Shown in pieces: positions 1-5,146 of a stretch of 5,146 nt of DNA (the stretch's first letter is position 1; the number at the start of each line of letters is the position of its first letter). The translations under genes and the position numbers were made by a program. Where the stretch lies: positions 1-5,146 of the forward strand of contig JBIKVN010000228.1 of NCBI GenBank assembly GCA_044356865.1. The letters run 5' to 3'. The notes below the pieces were generated by a model. It searched no databases, was not told where the DNA came from, and worked only from the letters and a program-made list of their open reading frames with translations. This DNA is from JBEIUL01 sp044356865 (GTDB lineage Bacteria > Planctomycetota > Phycisphaerae > Phycisphaerales > SM1A02).

Positions 1-77
1 GTGACCGCCGCATTGCCGTAGGTGTCGACGTCCGCATCCTCGTACCAGGTCGAGGCGAGACCCACCGCGTTGTCGGT
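1..77 (-). repeat. Short MopE-type unit, second copy, cut by window edge
   Basis: Bases 1-77 are identical to 544-620 and encode residues 865-889 (TDNAVGLASTWY onward). The identity continues to base 99 (versus 642), so at least 99 bases match without a difference at an offset of 543 bases, which equals 135 + 204 + 204. The array therefore probably continues beyond the window. Confidence 0.9.
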
Positions 78-2669
78 GTCGTCGCAGTCGTCGTCGTTCG
101 CCACGTAGCCCGAAGGCTGGGTGCACGCGGTGGTCGTGACCGCCGCATTGCCGTAGGTGTCGATGTCGGTGTCGGCGTACCAGGTCGAGGCGTCGGTCGC
201 CCCGACGTCCGTCGTCCCGTCGCAATCGTTGTCCACGCTGTCGCAGACCTCGGTCGCCGCCGGGTTCACCGCCACCGCCGCGTCGTCGCAGTCGTCGTCG
301 TTCGCCACGTAGCCCGAGGGCTGGGTGCATGCGGTCGTCGTGACCGCCGCATCGCCGTAGGTGTCGACGTCGGTGTCGGCGTACCACGTCGAGGCGTCGG
401 TCGCGCCGACATCCGTCGTCCCGTCGCAGTCGTTGTCCACGCTGTCGCAGACTTCCGTCGCCGCCGGGTTCACCGCCACCGCCGTGTCATCGCAGTCGTC
501 GTCGTTCGCCACGTAGCCCGAGGGCTGCGTGCACGCGGTCGTCGTGACCGCCGCATTGCCGTAGGTGTCGACGTCCGCATCCTCGTACCAGGTCGAGGCG
601 AGACCCACCGCGTTGTCGGTGTCGTCGCAGTCGTCGTCGTTCAAGACCGCATCCGGTACCGGAGAGCAGCTCAGCGTCGCCGCGCCGAACCCGAACCCGT
701 CGTCGTCTGCGTCCGCGTAGTAAGCCACCAGGTCTGCGGCGTCCGCATCCACCTCCGTCGCGTCCAGGTCGCAGTCGTTGTCCACCGTCGAGTCCGCGCA
801 CAGCTCCGCCGCACCGGGGTAGATCGTCGCGTCCGAGGCCGCGCAGTCGTCGTCGCTCAGCACGCCGCCGCACGCGATCGGCGAGCCCGCACCCACACCG
901 TCCCCGTCCGTGTCCGCGTACTCCACACGCCCGTCGTCGCAATCGTCGTCGTTCGACACGTAGCCGCTCGGCAGCGAACACGCCGCCTGGGTCGCGGAGG
1001 CGTTCCCGTACCCATCACCATCCACATCCGCATAGAACATGGCCGGTGCAGTCAATGCCGGGTTGTCCGGACACCCATCGGTCGCGTTGTCGACCCCGTC
1101 GCCGTCGCGATCCAGATCGTTGCAGTCGGCGATGCCGTCGCCGTCGAGGTCGGCGACGGTTCCGGAATCGGTCACCCCGTTCAGGTCGCAATCGAAGAAC
1201 TGGAGCCCCGACGAGTACGTGGCTCCGGCGGTCACCGGAACGCCTTCAAAGTTGATGAAGGTGTCGCCGCCGACCGTGGCGCCGACGATCAATACACCGC
1301 CCTCGTGAGCCATGGAGAAACCGAAGGTCTTTCCCGCCGCCGCATCCGAGGCGACCACCGGATTGGAGGGAAGCGCCGTCCACGTCGACGCGGCGCTCCT
1401 CCGCCATGCCCGGACGCTGCCCTGTCCGATGATTCCGCTGTAGTCAAAACCGATCTGAGTGGTCGAGACGGACCCGTTTCCGGTCGGGTTGTCGCCGGGC
1501 GCGCCGACCAGCACCAAGTCACCCTCGATCGCGACCGAGAACCCGCTGACATCACCGGCCAACGCATCCGATCGGGTGAGACGCTGCCGTTGCGTCCACG
1601 ACCCGTCGACGTCGCTCCGCTCGAAGATCCACGCACCACCCACGTTCCCGATGCTTGCGTTGTCCACGCCCGGCGCGCCGACGACCGCGAACCGACCCTC
1701 GAGGTCCACCGAGCGACCGAACCAGTCCTCGTTGTTGATGTTGGAGCCCCGACGGGTTCCGCCGGTGCCGGTGAACCGGTTCTCGTACGCCCATTGCGAG
1801 CCGTCCCACCGGAAGGCGTAGACGGTCCCGTATCGAGCCGTTCCGACACTGGTGATGGTAACTTGGTCCTTCGGCGCTCCGGCCACGATCGAGTCGCCCG
1901 AAAGGGCGACGCTGTATCCGAGCCGCGCATCGTTGAAGGGAGTCGGGGCCGTCAACTTGGCCACCTGGCTCCATCCGGATCCTTCCGTACGGTGGAAGAC
2001 GTAGACCGCGCCGTGCCAGCGATTGGTGCTGGGCGGTTCCGTGCTTCCGCTGAATCCGATCGAGGCTCGACGGGCCGTGATCGCCATGCGATCGCCCTCG
2101 ATGGCGACCGCCCAGCCGAAATCGGCGTTGGTCTGGGGATCGTTCGGGACGATGGCCTGCTCGAGTTCCCACACGCCGGGCGAAGCCTGTCGATAGACAA
2201 AAGCCTTGCCGGCGGCCTCCAGGACCGTCCCGTTCGCGTCCTCGACGTCGAAGTTGACGCTTCCGACGACGATCCGCACGCCGTCCGTGGCGACGCTCGT
2301 CCCGAACCGGAGGTCCGAGGTCTCGTCCTCGTAGCCCGGGGCAAGCAACGACTGCTCGGGAGTCAACGTACCGTCGCTCGCCCGCCGGTAGATGAAGATC
2401 TTGCCGAACGGAACACCGGTCAGGTTGCCGAGCGGGTCCTCCTGCACGAACGTCGAGGCGGGCGCGCCCACGACCACGAGGTTCCCCACCGACGCCACCG
2501 AGAATCCGAACTGGTCGGCGTCCTGGGCCTTCGGGTCCACCACCTTGTCCGCCCTCGCCGCGGCGGAGAGCGCCAGCGGCAGCGTGACCGCCCACACCCC
2601 CAATCCCGCGCCGAGGAAGCGGAAGGAACGCGACACGAACTTCGTGAATTCAAATCCGGAAGCCGACAT
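1..2669 (-). CDS. Secreted FG-GAP beta-propeller / MopE-type metal-binding repeat protein (partial, C-terminus beyond window)
   Basis: The reading frame is open from an ATG at 2667-2669 to the left edge (889 codons, no stop), so the C-terminus is missing. Residues 1-40 look like a Sec signal peptide: basic K10/R14/R17, a hydrophobic stretch around 19-37, and an Ala-Arg-Ala cleavage site before D41. Residues 41-490 hold seven FG-GAP-type repeats. Residues 493-539 resemble thrombospondin type 3 calcium loops, and from about 545 onward the protein is Asp/Cys-rich MopE-type repeats (YxDxDxDxYG, CxxPxGYV, DDDCDD, EVCDxxDNDCD). There is no histidine after residue 455. The family is generally exported, so a surface or extracellular adhesive or structural role that binds calcium is inferred; no enzymatic motif is seen. 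The start is supported by the signal peptide and by GAGG at 2676-2679, six bases upstream. The hairpin after the preceding deaminase gene suggests separate transcription. Exact function and substrate are unknown. Confidence 0.9.
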   Translation of the reverse strand, partial: MSASGFEFTKFVSRSFRFLGAGLGVWAVTLPLALSAAARADKVVDPKAQDADQFGFSVASVGNLVVVGAPASTFVQEDPLGNLTGVPFGKIFIYRRASDGTLTPEQSLLAPGYEDETSDLRFGTSVATDGVRIVVGSVNFDVEDANGTVLEAAGKAFVYRQASPGVWELEQAIVPNDPQTNADFGWAVAIEGDRMAITARRASIGFSGSTEPPSTNRWHGAVYVFHRTEGSGWSQVAKLTAPTPFNDARLGYSVALSGDSIVAGAPKDQVTITSVGTARYGTVYAFRWDGSQWAYENRFTGTGGTRRGSNINNEDWFGRSVDLEGRFAVVGAPGVDNASIGNVGGAWIFERSDVDGSWTQRQRLTRSDALAGDVSGFSVAIEGDLVLVGAPGDNPTGNGSVSTTQIGFDYSGIIGQGSVRAWRRSAASTWTALPSNPVVASDAAAGKTFGFSMAHEGGVLIVGATVGGDTFINFEGVPVTAGATYSSGLQFFDCDLNGVTDSGTVADLDGDGIADCNDLDRDGDGVDNATDGCPDNPALTAPAMFYADVDGDGYGNASATQAACSLPSGYVSNDDDCDDGRVEYADTDGDGVGAGSPIACGGVLSDDDCAASDATIYPGAAELCADSTVDNDCDLDATEVDADAADLVAYYADADDDGFGFGAATLSCSPVPDAVLNDDDCDDTDNAVGLASTWYEDADVDTYGNAAVTTTACTQPSGYVANDDDCDDTAVAVNPAATEVCDSVDNDCDGTTDVGATDASTWYADTDVDTYGDAAVTTTACTQPSGYVANDDDCDDAAVAVNPAATEVCDSVDNDCDGTTDVGATDASTWYADTDIDTYGNAAVTTTACTQPSGYVANDDDCDDTDNAVGLASTWYEDADVDTYGNAAV
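78..281 (-). repeat. Long (204-base) MopE-type unit, copy B
   Basis: Encodes residues 797-864, in direct tandem with copy A, with cysteines C809, C816, C849 and C862. Protein differences from copy A are few: Ala for Thr at the first residue, Ile for Val in the DxDxD loop, and Asn for Asp in YGN/YGD. Confidence 0.9.
282..485 (-). repeat. Long (204-base) MopE-type unit, copy A
   Basis: Encodes 68 residues (729-796) with four cysteines (C741, C748, C781, C794), the segments NPAATEVC and DNDCDG, the Trp-Tyr pair STWYADTDVDTYG, and a closing DDDCDD. By eye it differs from the adjacent copy at 78-281 at about 12 of 204 bases, several of them silent. The paired cysteines could form two disulfides in the oxidising exported environment (inference). 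Confidence 0.9.
486..620 (-). repeat. Short (135-base) MopE-type unit, first copy
   Basis: Encodes 45 residues (684-728), beginning TDNAVGLASTWYEDADVDTYG and ending DDDCDD. It has two cysteines (C713, C726). Compared with the 204-base units it lacks the NPAATEVC...DNDCDG segment, which is replaced by a short TDNAVGLA linker. Its 77-base overlap with the copy at 1-77 is exact, and the identity continues upstream in coding direction to base 642. Confidence 0.9.
621..1037 (-). repeat. Diverged MopE-type modules at the start of the metal-binding array
   Basis: Residues 545-683 hold three older, divergent modules. The first is YADVDGDGYG (546-555) with C564 and DDDCDD (574-579). The second is YADTDGDGVG (584-593) with C600, DDDC (606-609), PGAAELC (618-624) and DNDCD (630-634). 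The third is YADADDDGFG (651-660) with C668 and DDDCDD (678-683). They keep the canonical DxDGDG or DxDDDG loop and, unlike the modules that follow, are not near-identical to one another in DNA. Confidence 0.75.
1053..1193 (-). other. Thrombospondin type 3-like calcium-binding stretch
   Basis: Residues 493-539 contain consecutive Asp-rich loops: DCDLNGVTD (493-501), DLDGDGIAD (507-515) and DRDGDGVDNATDGCPDN (520-536). The DxDGDG spacing and the closing DGCPDNP are typical of TSP3 repeats, which bind calcium and form a stiff linker. Here it joins the propeller to the MopE-type array. Confidence 0.75.
1200..2549 (-). other. Seven FG-GAP repeats, probable seven-bladed beta-propeller
   Basis: Seven copies of a motif of the form FGxSVAxxGxxxVVGAP start near residues 52, 120, 182, 248, 315, 373 and 447, spaced 58 to 74 residues apart. 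Copies 1, 4, 5 and 6 end in the full Gly-Ala-Pro; copies 2, 3 and 7 have drifted (VGSV, ITAR, VGAT). Seven such repeats match the blade number of integrin-alpha-type propellers. The repeats resemble the bacterial FG-GAP_2 type, which lacks the strong DxDxDG calcium loop of the integrin form. A binding or adhesion platform is inferred; the ligand is unknown. Confidence 0.8.
2550..2669 (-). other. Signal peptide of the repeat protein
   Basis: Residues 1-40 have a basic N-region (K10, R14, R17), a hydrophobic core (FLGAGLGVWAVTLPLALSAA) and a small-x-small cleavage motif Ala38-Arg39-Ala40 before D41. The n-region is rather long. No lipobox cysteine is present, so cleavage by signal peptidase I after Ala40 is the likely route. 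This is a prediction by eye. Confidence 0.75.
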
Positions 2670-2675
2670 GTAGAG

Positions 2676-2679
2676 CCTC
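2676..2679 (-). promoter_or_regulatory. Ribosome binding site for the repeat protein
   Basis: The minus strand reads GAGG followed by six bases (CTCTAC) and then ATG. It is a short but well-placed Shine-Dalgarno element and supports the start at 2669. No other in-frame ATG lies just upstream. Confidence 0.55.
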
Positions 2680-2792
2680 GCTGTTGCTCGAATCTCTCGC
2701 GCTCGATCCACCCGGTACCACCCGAATTGCGCGAAGGAATCCCCCGACCACCCTTTATCCGTCGGGACGAAACCTAACTCACGCCCGGGTGC

Positions 2793-2817
2793 GATCCAAG
2801 GGACTTCCCCTCGGATC
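2793..2817 (-). other. Hairpin in the leader region of the repeat protein gene
   Basis: On the minus strand GATCCGAGGG and CCCTTGGATC pair over ten positions around a five-base GAAGT loop, with one G-U wobble. On the plus strand the same position would be an A-C mismatch, so the structure favours a minus-strand RNA. No T-tract follows, so it does not look like a standard terminator. It lies about 125 bases upstream of the ATG of the repeat protein and could be a leader structure, an RNA-end stabiliser or chance. Confidence 0.4.
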
Positions 2818-2922
2818 TCGGTGAATCATGCAGTCTGGGGTGGCGCGGCAGGTAAACATTCCCGGTTATGAGCCGTCGTCGTCGGGCGAAAACCCCACTC
2901 AAGCGGTCAAAAGCCGGTCGCA

Positions 2923-2938
2923 GGTGCCCCCGGGCACC
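2923..2938 (-). terminator. Possible terminator hairpin after the deaminase gene
   Basis: GGTGCC and GGCACC form a six-pair stem with a four-base loop, starting five bases after the TGA stop of the deaminase gene. The following minus-strand sequence has only a short TTTT, about nine bases later. The position is right for a transcript end but the T-tract is weak and displaced. Confidence 0.4.
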
Positions 2939-2942
2939 CGAT

Positions 2943-3404
2943 TCAGTCGCCGATGTCCTCGGCCCAGAGGTCGGCCTTCTCGCGCTTCATGCGCTCCATC
3001 AGCGCGATGCATCGCGGATCGTCGAGCACGATCACCTCGGCGCCCGACTCGCGCAGCCAGTGCTCGGCGCCGAGAAAAGTGCGGTTCTCGCCGATCACCA
3101 CCCGCGGGATCTTGTGCAGCACCGCGGTGCCGGTGCACATCGCGCAGGGCGAGAGCGTCGAGACGAGCGTGAGCCGCTTCCAGTCGCGCCGCCGGCCGGC
3201 GTTGCGGATGCAATCCATCTCGGCATGCGCGGTCGGATCACCCGACTGGACCCGCTGGTTATGGCCGCGAGCGACGATGTTCCCGGACTCGTCGAGCAGC
3301 ACGCTGCCGATCGGGATCCCGCCCTCGCGCCACCCCTTCTCGGCCTGCTCGATCGCGGCGTCGAGACCGGAACGGAACGCGGACATCATCGGGTGGTCGG
3401 GCAT
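2943..3404 (-). CDS. Cytosine deaminase, yeast Fcy1-like (CDA/deaminase superfamily)
   Basis: A complete 153-residue zinc-dependent deaminase. The zinc and catalytic signature is intact: H60-A-E62 supplies the histidine ligand and proton-shuttle glutamate, and P86-C87-A-M-C90 supplies the two cysteine ligands. From memory the sequence tracks yeast cytosine deaminase (about 158 aa) almost end to end: GGIPIG (28-33), RGHNQR (46-51), STLSPCAMCTG (82-92), IPRVVIGEN (99-107) and a C-terminal LWAEDIGD. Residues matching the yeast pyrimidine-binding site appear kept (N49, F110, W147, D150). The expected reaction is cytosine to uracil plus ammonia in cytosolic pyrimidine salvage. Guanine deaminase or a TadA-like tRNA adenosine deaminase is less likely because of the Fcy1-type C-terminus. 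No convincing Shine-Dalgarno precedes the ATG; Met6 or Met7 are alternative starts. Terminator-like hairpins on both sides suggest a monocistronic gene. Confidence 0.88.
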   Translation of the reverse strand: MPDHPMMSAFRSGLDAAIEQAEKGWREGGIPIGSVLLDESGNIVARGHNQRVQSGDPTAHAEMDCIRNAGRRRDWKRLTLVSTLSPCAMCTGTAVLHKIPRVVIGENRTFLGAEHWLRESGAEVIVLDDPRCIALMERMKREKADLWAEDIGD

Positions 3405-3479
3405 GGCGGGAAGTCCAGGTGGGTTGACAGGGCGCGGACCAAGGCAAGGTACGCCCTACCGGCCCTACCTCAAAAGGAA

Positions 3480-3505
3480 ACGACCCCCGCGCGGGCGGGG
3501 GTCGT
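3480..3505 (-). terminator. Intrinsic terminator after atpA
   Basis: ACGACCCCCGC pairs perfectly with GCGGGGGTCGT (11 base pairs) around a four-base loop. On the minus strand it is followed by TTTCCTTTTG, and it starts 27 bases past the atpA stop. This fits a Rho-independent terminator for the atpA transcript. The plus-strand side has only a short TTT and would be a weak terminator in that direction. Confidence 0.8.
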
Positions 3506-3532
3506 CGGTTTGCGGACGTCGGCGGACGGGCG

Positions 3533-5083
3533 TCAGGCCCCGAACCGCTTCTTGCATTCCTTGACCGCGGCGATGACCTCATCCTCGAGGCCCTTGAAGC
3601 TCTTGGCCGAAGCGATCTTCTCGCGGGTGGCCTTGGCCGCTCCGCGGAAGTGCTCGAGCAGGGCCTTCTCGAATTCCAGGACCTTGGCGACCGGGACGTC
3701 GTCGAGGAGGCCCTTGGTGCCGGCGAAGATCGAGATCACCTGGTCGATGGTGTCGTACGGGACGAACTGGCCCTGCTTGAGGAGGGCCACCATGCGGGCC
3801 CCGCGGTCGAGCTGCCGCTGCGACGCCGGGTCGAGGTCGGTTCCGAACTGGGCGAACGCCTCGAGTTCCCGGAACGCCGCGAGGTCGAGCCGCAGCGAAC
3901 CGGAGACCTCCTTCATGGCCTTGATCTGGGCGTTTCCGCCGACGCGCGACACCGAGATGCCGACGTTGATGGCGGGCCGGATGCCCGCCGCGAAGAGCTC
4001 GGGCTGCAGGTAGATCTGACCGTCGGTGATCGAGATGACGTTCGTCGGGATGTACGCCGACACGTCGCCTTCCTGCGTCTCGATGATCGGGAGGGCGGTC
4101 AGTGAACCGGCCCCGTTCTCGTTCGAGAGCTTGGTGGCCCGCTCGAGCAACCGCGAGTGCAGGTAGAAGACGTCGCCCGGGTACGCCTCGCGGCCCGGCG
4201 GGCGACGGAGCAGCAGCGACAGTTCGCGGTACGCGACCGCCTGCTTCGAGAGGTCGTCGTAGACGCAGAGGACGTGCTTGGGCTGCCCGTTCTTGCGCTT
4301 CCCGTTCCACATGAAGTACTCGCCCATCGCGCAGCCCGAGTACGGGGCGAGGTACTGCAACGGGGCCGCGGTCGAGGCCGAGGCGCTCACCACGATGGTG
4401 TAGTCCATCGCCCCGTTCTTCTTGAGGGTCTCGACGACGCTGGCGACCGTCGAGTCCTTCTGGCCGACAGCGACGTAGATGCAGACCACCGCGTCGTCGG
4501 TGCCCCAATACTGCTTCTGGTTGATGATGCAGTCGATGCAGATCGCGGTCTTGCCGGTCTTGCGGTCGCCGATGACCAGCTCGCGCTGGCCGCGGCCGAC
4601 GGGGATCATGCTGTCGACGGCCTTGATGCCGAACTGCAGCGGTTCCTTGACGGGCTGGCGGGCGGCGATGCCCGGGGCGACGATGTCGACCTTGCCGAAC
4701 TCGGTGGCCTGGATCGGCGGGCCGCCGTCCAGCGCTCGCCCGAGCGGGTCGACCACGCGGCCGAGGAGCCCCATGCCGACCGGCACCTCGAGGAGACGGC
4801 CGGTGCTCTTGACGGTGTCGCCCTCGCGGATCTTGTCCGCGTCGCCGAAGAGCACGGCGCCGACGGTGTCGCTCTCGAGGTTCATCGCGAGGCCGGTGAC
4901 GGTGCCCTCCTCGCCGACGAACTCGAGGAGCTCGCTCTCCATGCACTTCGAGAGCCCGTAGACGCGGGCGATGCCGTCGCCCACCTCGACCACCTGTCCG
5001 GTCTCGGAGATCTCGAGGCGGTTCGAGAACTGCGCGATTTCCTGCTTGAGGACGGAGGTGATCTCGTCGGTCTTGATCTTCAC
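3533..5083 (-). CDS. atpA: F1Fo ATP synthase subunit alpha
   Basis: A complete 516-residue alpha subunit, close to the usual 500-515. The alpha3beta3 head of F1 uses the proton (or sodium) gradient to make ATP; alpha carries the non-catalytic nucleotide sites. Visible motifs are an N-terminal beta-barrel with VVEVGDGIARVYGL (31-44), the P-loop GDRKTGKT (172-179), Walker B-type VLCVYDD (271-277), DLSKQAVAYR (277-286), RRPPGREAYPGDVFYLHSRL (293-312), and the ATPase alpha/beta signature PAINVGISVSRVGG with arginine finger R380. The start codon is GTG; AGGA at 5091-5094 lies seven bases upstream, and MKIKTDEI matches the usual N-terminus. Relative to remembered E. coli and Myxococcus sequences there are small insertions around 190-200 (after INQK) and 261-269 (GKRKNGQPK), and several extra cysteines (C47, C182, C185, C251, C510). 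atpG does not follow; a terminator does. Confidence 0.98.
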   Translation of the reverse strand: MKIKTDEITSVLKQEIAQFSNRLEISETGQVVEVGDGIARVYGLSKCMESELLEFVGEEGTVTGLAMNLESDTVGAVLFGDADKIREGDTVKSTGRLLEVPVGMGLLGRVVDPLGRALDGGPPIQATEFGKVDIVAPGIAARQPVKEPLQFGIKAVDSMIPVGRGQRELVIGDRKTGKTAICIDCIINQKQYWGTDDAVVCIYVAVGQKDSTVASVVETLKKNGAMDYTIVVSASASTAAPLQYLAPYSGCAMGEYFMWNGKRKNGQPKHVLCVYDDLSKQAVAYRELSLLLRRPPGREAYPGDVFYLHSRLLERATKLSNENGAGSLTALPIIETQEGDVSAYIPTNVISITDGQIYLQPELFAAGIRPAINVGISVSRVGGNAQIKAMKEVSGSLRLDLAAFRELEAFAQFGTDLDPASQRQLDRGARMVALLKQGQFVPYDTIDQVISIFAGTKGLLDDVPVAKVLEFEKALLEHFRGAAKATREKIASAKSFKGLEDEVIAAVKECKKRFGA

Positions 5084-5146
5084 GGCGCGGTCCTGTCGGA
5101 GCCTTGCTTTCGTCTCGCGGCGGGCAGGCTCGTGGCCGCGCCGCGA
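5080..5146 (-). CDS. Possible C-terminal end of a gene upstream of atpA (unidentified)
   Basis: One minus-strand frame is open from the right edge to a TGA at 5080-5082 that overlaps the atpA GTG (GTGA). It would give about 21 residues ending in ARRKQGSDRTAP. A four-base stop/start overlap is common between co-translated operon genes, and atpH (delta subunit) usually precedes atpA. The residues do not clearly match the end of a delta subunit, and other frames are open too, so this is tentative. Confidence 0.25.
   Translation of the reverse strand, partial: RGAATSLPAARRKQGSDRTAP
5091..5094 (-). promoter_or_regulatory. Ribosome binding site for atpA (supports GTG start)
   Basis: The minus strand reads ACAGGA, then seven bases, then GTG. 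The AGGA core and spacing support translation from the GTG at 5083. The reading frame stays open upstream to the window edge, but the residues there (Arg-rich, for example RRETKARLRQDRAV) do not resemble any part of an alpha subunit. Confidence 0.55.

Noticed and set aside
1..642. CRISPR array or other non-coding direct repeats
   Set aside because: The repeats are 135 and 204 bases, adjacent without spacers, in frame, and encode the MopE-type modules.
1305..2777. Long plus-strand open frame of 490 codons opposite the repeat protein gene
   Set aside because: It is antisense to a well-supported gene with signal peptide and FG-GAP repeats. Its product is Arg/Asp/Gly/Pro-rich with no recognisable motif, as expected from high-GC codon bias.
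2700..2790. A sigma-70-like promoter upstream of the repeat protein (minus-strand GGATAAAGG around 2755-2763 as a -10)
   Set aside because: No acceptable -35 box lies at the right distance, and the match to TATAAT is partial. Not strong enough to annotate.
2943..3404. tRNA adenosine deaminase TadA
   Set aside because: It shares the HAE/PCxxC zinc signature, but the region after GEN and the C-terminal WAEDIGD match the Fcy1 type rather than TadA.
3405..3479. Promoter or Shine-Dalgarno for the deaminase gene
   Set aside because: A promoter must exist if the terminator at 3480-3505 is efficient, but I see no convincing -35/-10 pair and no AGGAGG-like element before the ATG.
2868..4013. Plus-strand open frame of 381 codons across the deaminase and the end of atpA
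   Set aside because: It is antisense to two conserved genes and reads through the terminator between them. Its composition is typical of a shadow frame.
3579..4946. Minus-strand open frame of 455 codons inside atpA
   Set aside because: It is an out-of-frame shadow of atpA with an extreme Arg/Gly/Pro composition.

Overview
This is a high-GC bacterial window in which all three recognisable genes lie on the minus strand. Read in the direction of transcription (right to left) they are: atpA, the F1 ATP synthase alpha subunit (complete, GTG start at 5083); a small zinc-dependent deaminase closely resembling yeast cytosine deaminase Fcy1 (complete); and the first 889 codons of a very large secreted protein that runs off the left edge. 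That protein has a signal peptide, seven FG-GAP repeats, a thrombospondin-type-3-like acidic stretch, and a growing array of MopE-type 'putative metal-binding' Asp/Cys repeats. The lineage cannot be fixed from one window. The very high GC, the atpA sequence (for example GDRKTGKT in the P-loop) and the FG-GAP plus MopE-repeat secreted protein suggest Planctomycetota, with Myxococcota or a related environmental group as alternatives. This is inference.

Layout. 5084-5146: a short end region upstream of atpA, probably the tail of an upstream gene; no gene can be named. 3533-5083: atpA. 3480-3505: a strong GC-rich hairpin with a T-rich tail that should terminate the atpA transcript. 2943-3404: the cytosine deaminase-like gene. 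2923-2938: a smaller hairpin directly after its stop. 2670-2942: an intergenic stretch of about 270 bases holding a second, wobble-supported hairpin (2793-2817) and a plausible ribosome binding site for the next gene. 1-2669: the repeat protein, open from its ATG to the window edge without any stop or frameshift. Its 3' part in this window (1-620) is a near-identical DNA repeat array.

The genes do not form one functional pathway. atpA belongs to energy metabolism, and the hairpin after it suggests that it ends its transcription unit here instead of continuing into atpG. The deaminase is a stand-alone pyrimidine-salvage enzyme. The large protein is exported and probably acts at or outside the cell envelope. 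The most interesting part is the composite repeat array: a 135-base unit and two 204-base units, followed by a second copy of the 135-base unit that is identical to the first over 99 bases. This indicates recent duplication or homogenisation, and coordinated drift of the calcium-type loops. I found no CRISPR array, tRNA, rRNA or insertion sequence.
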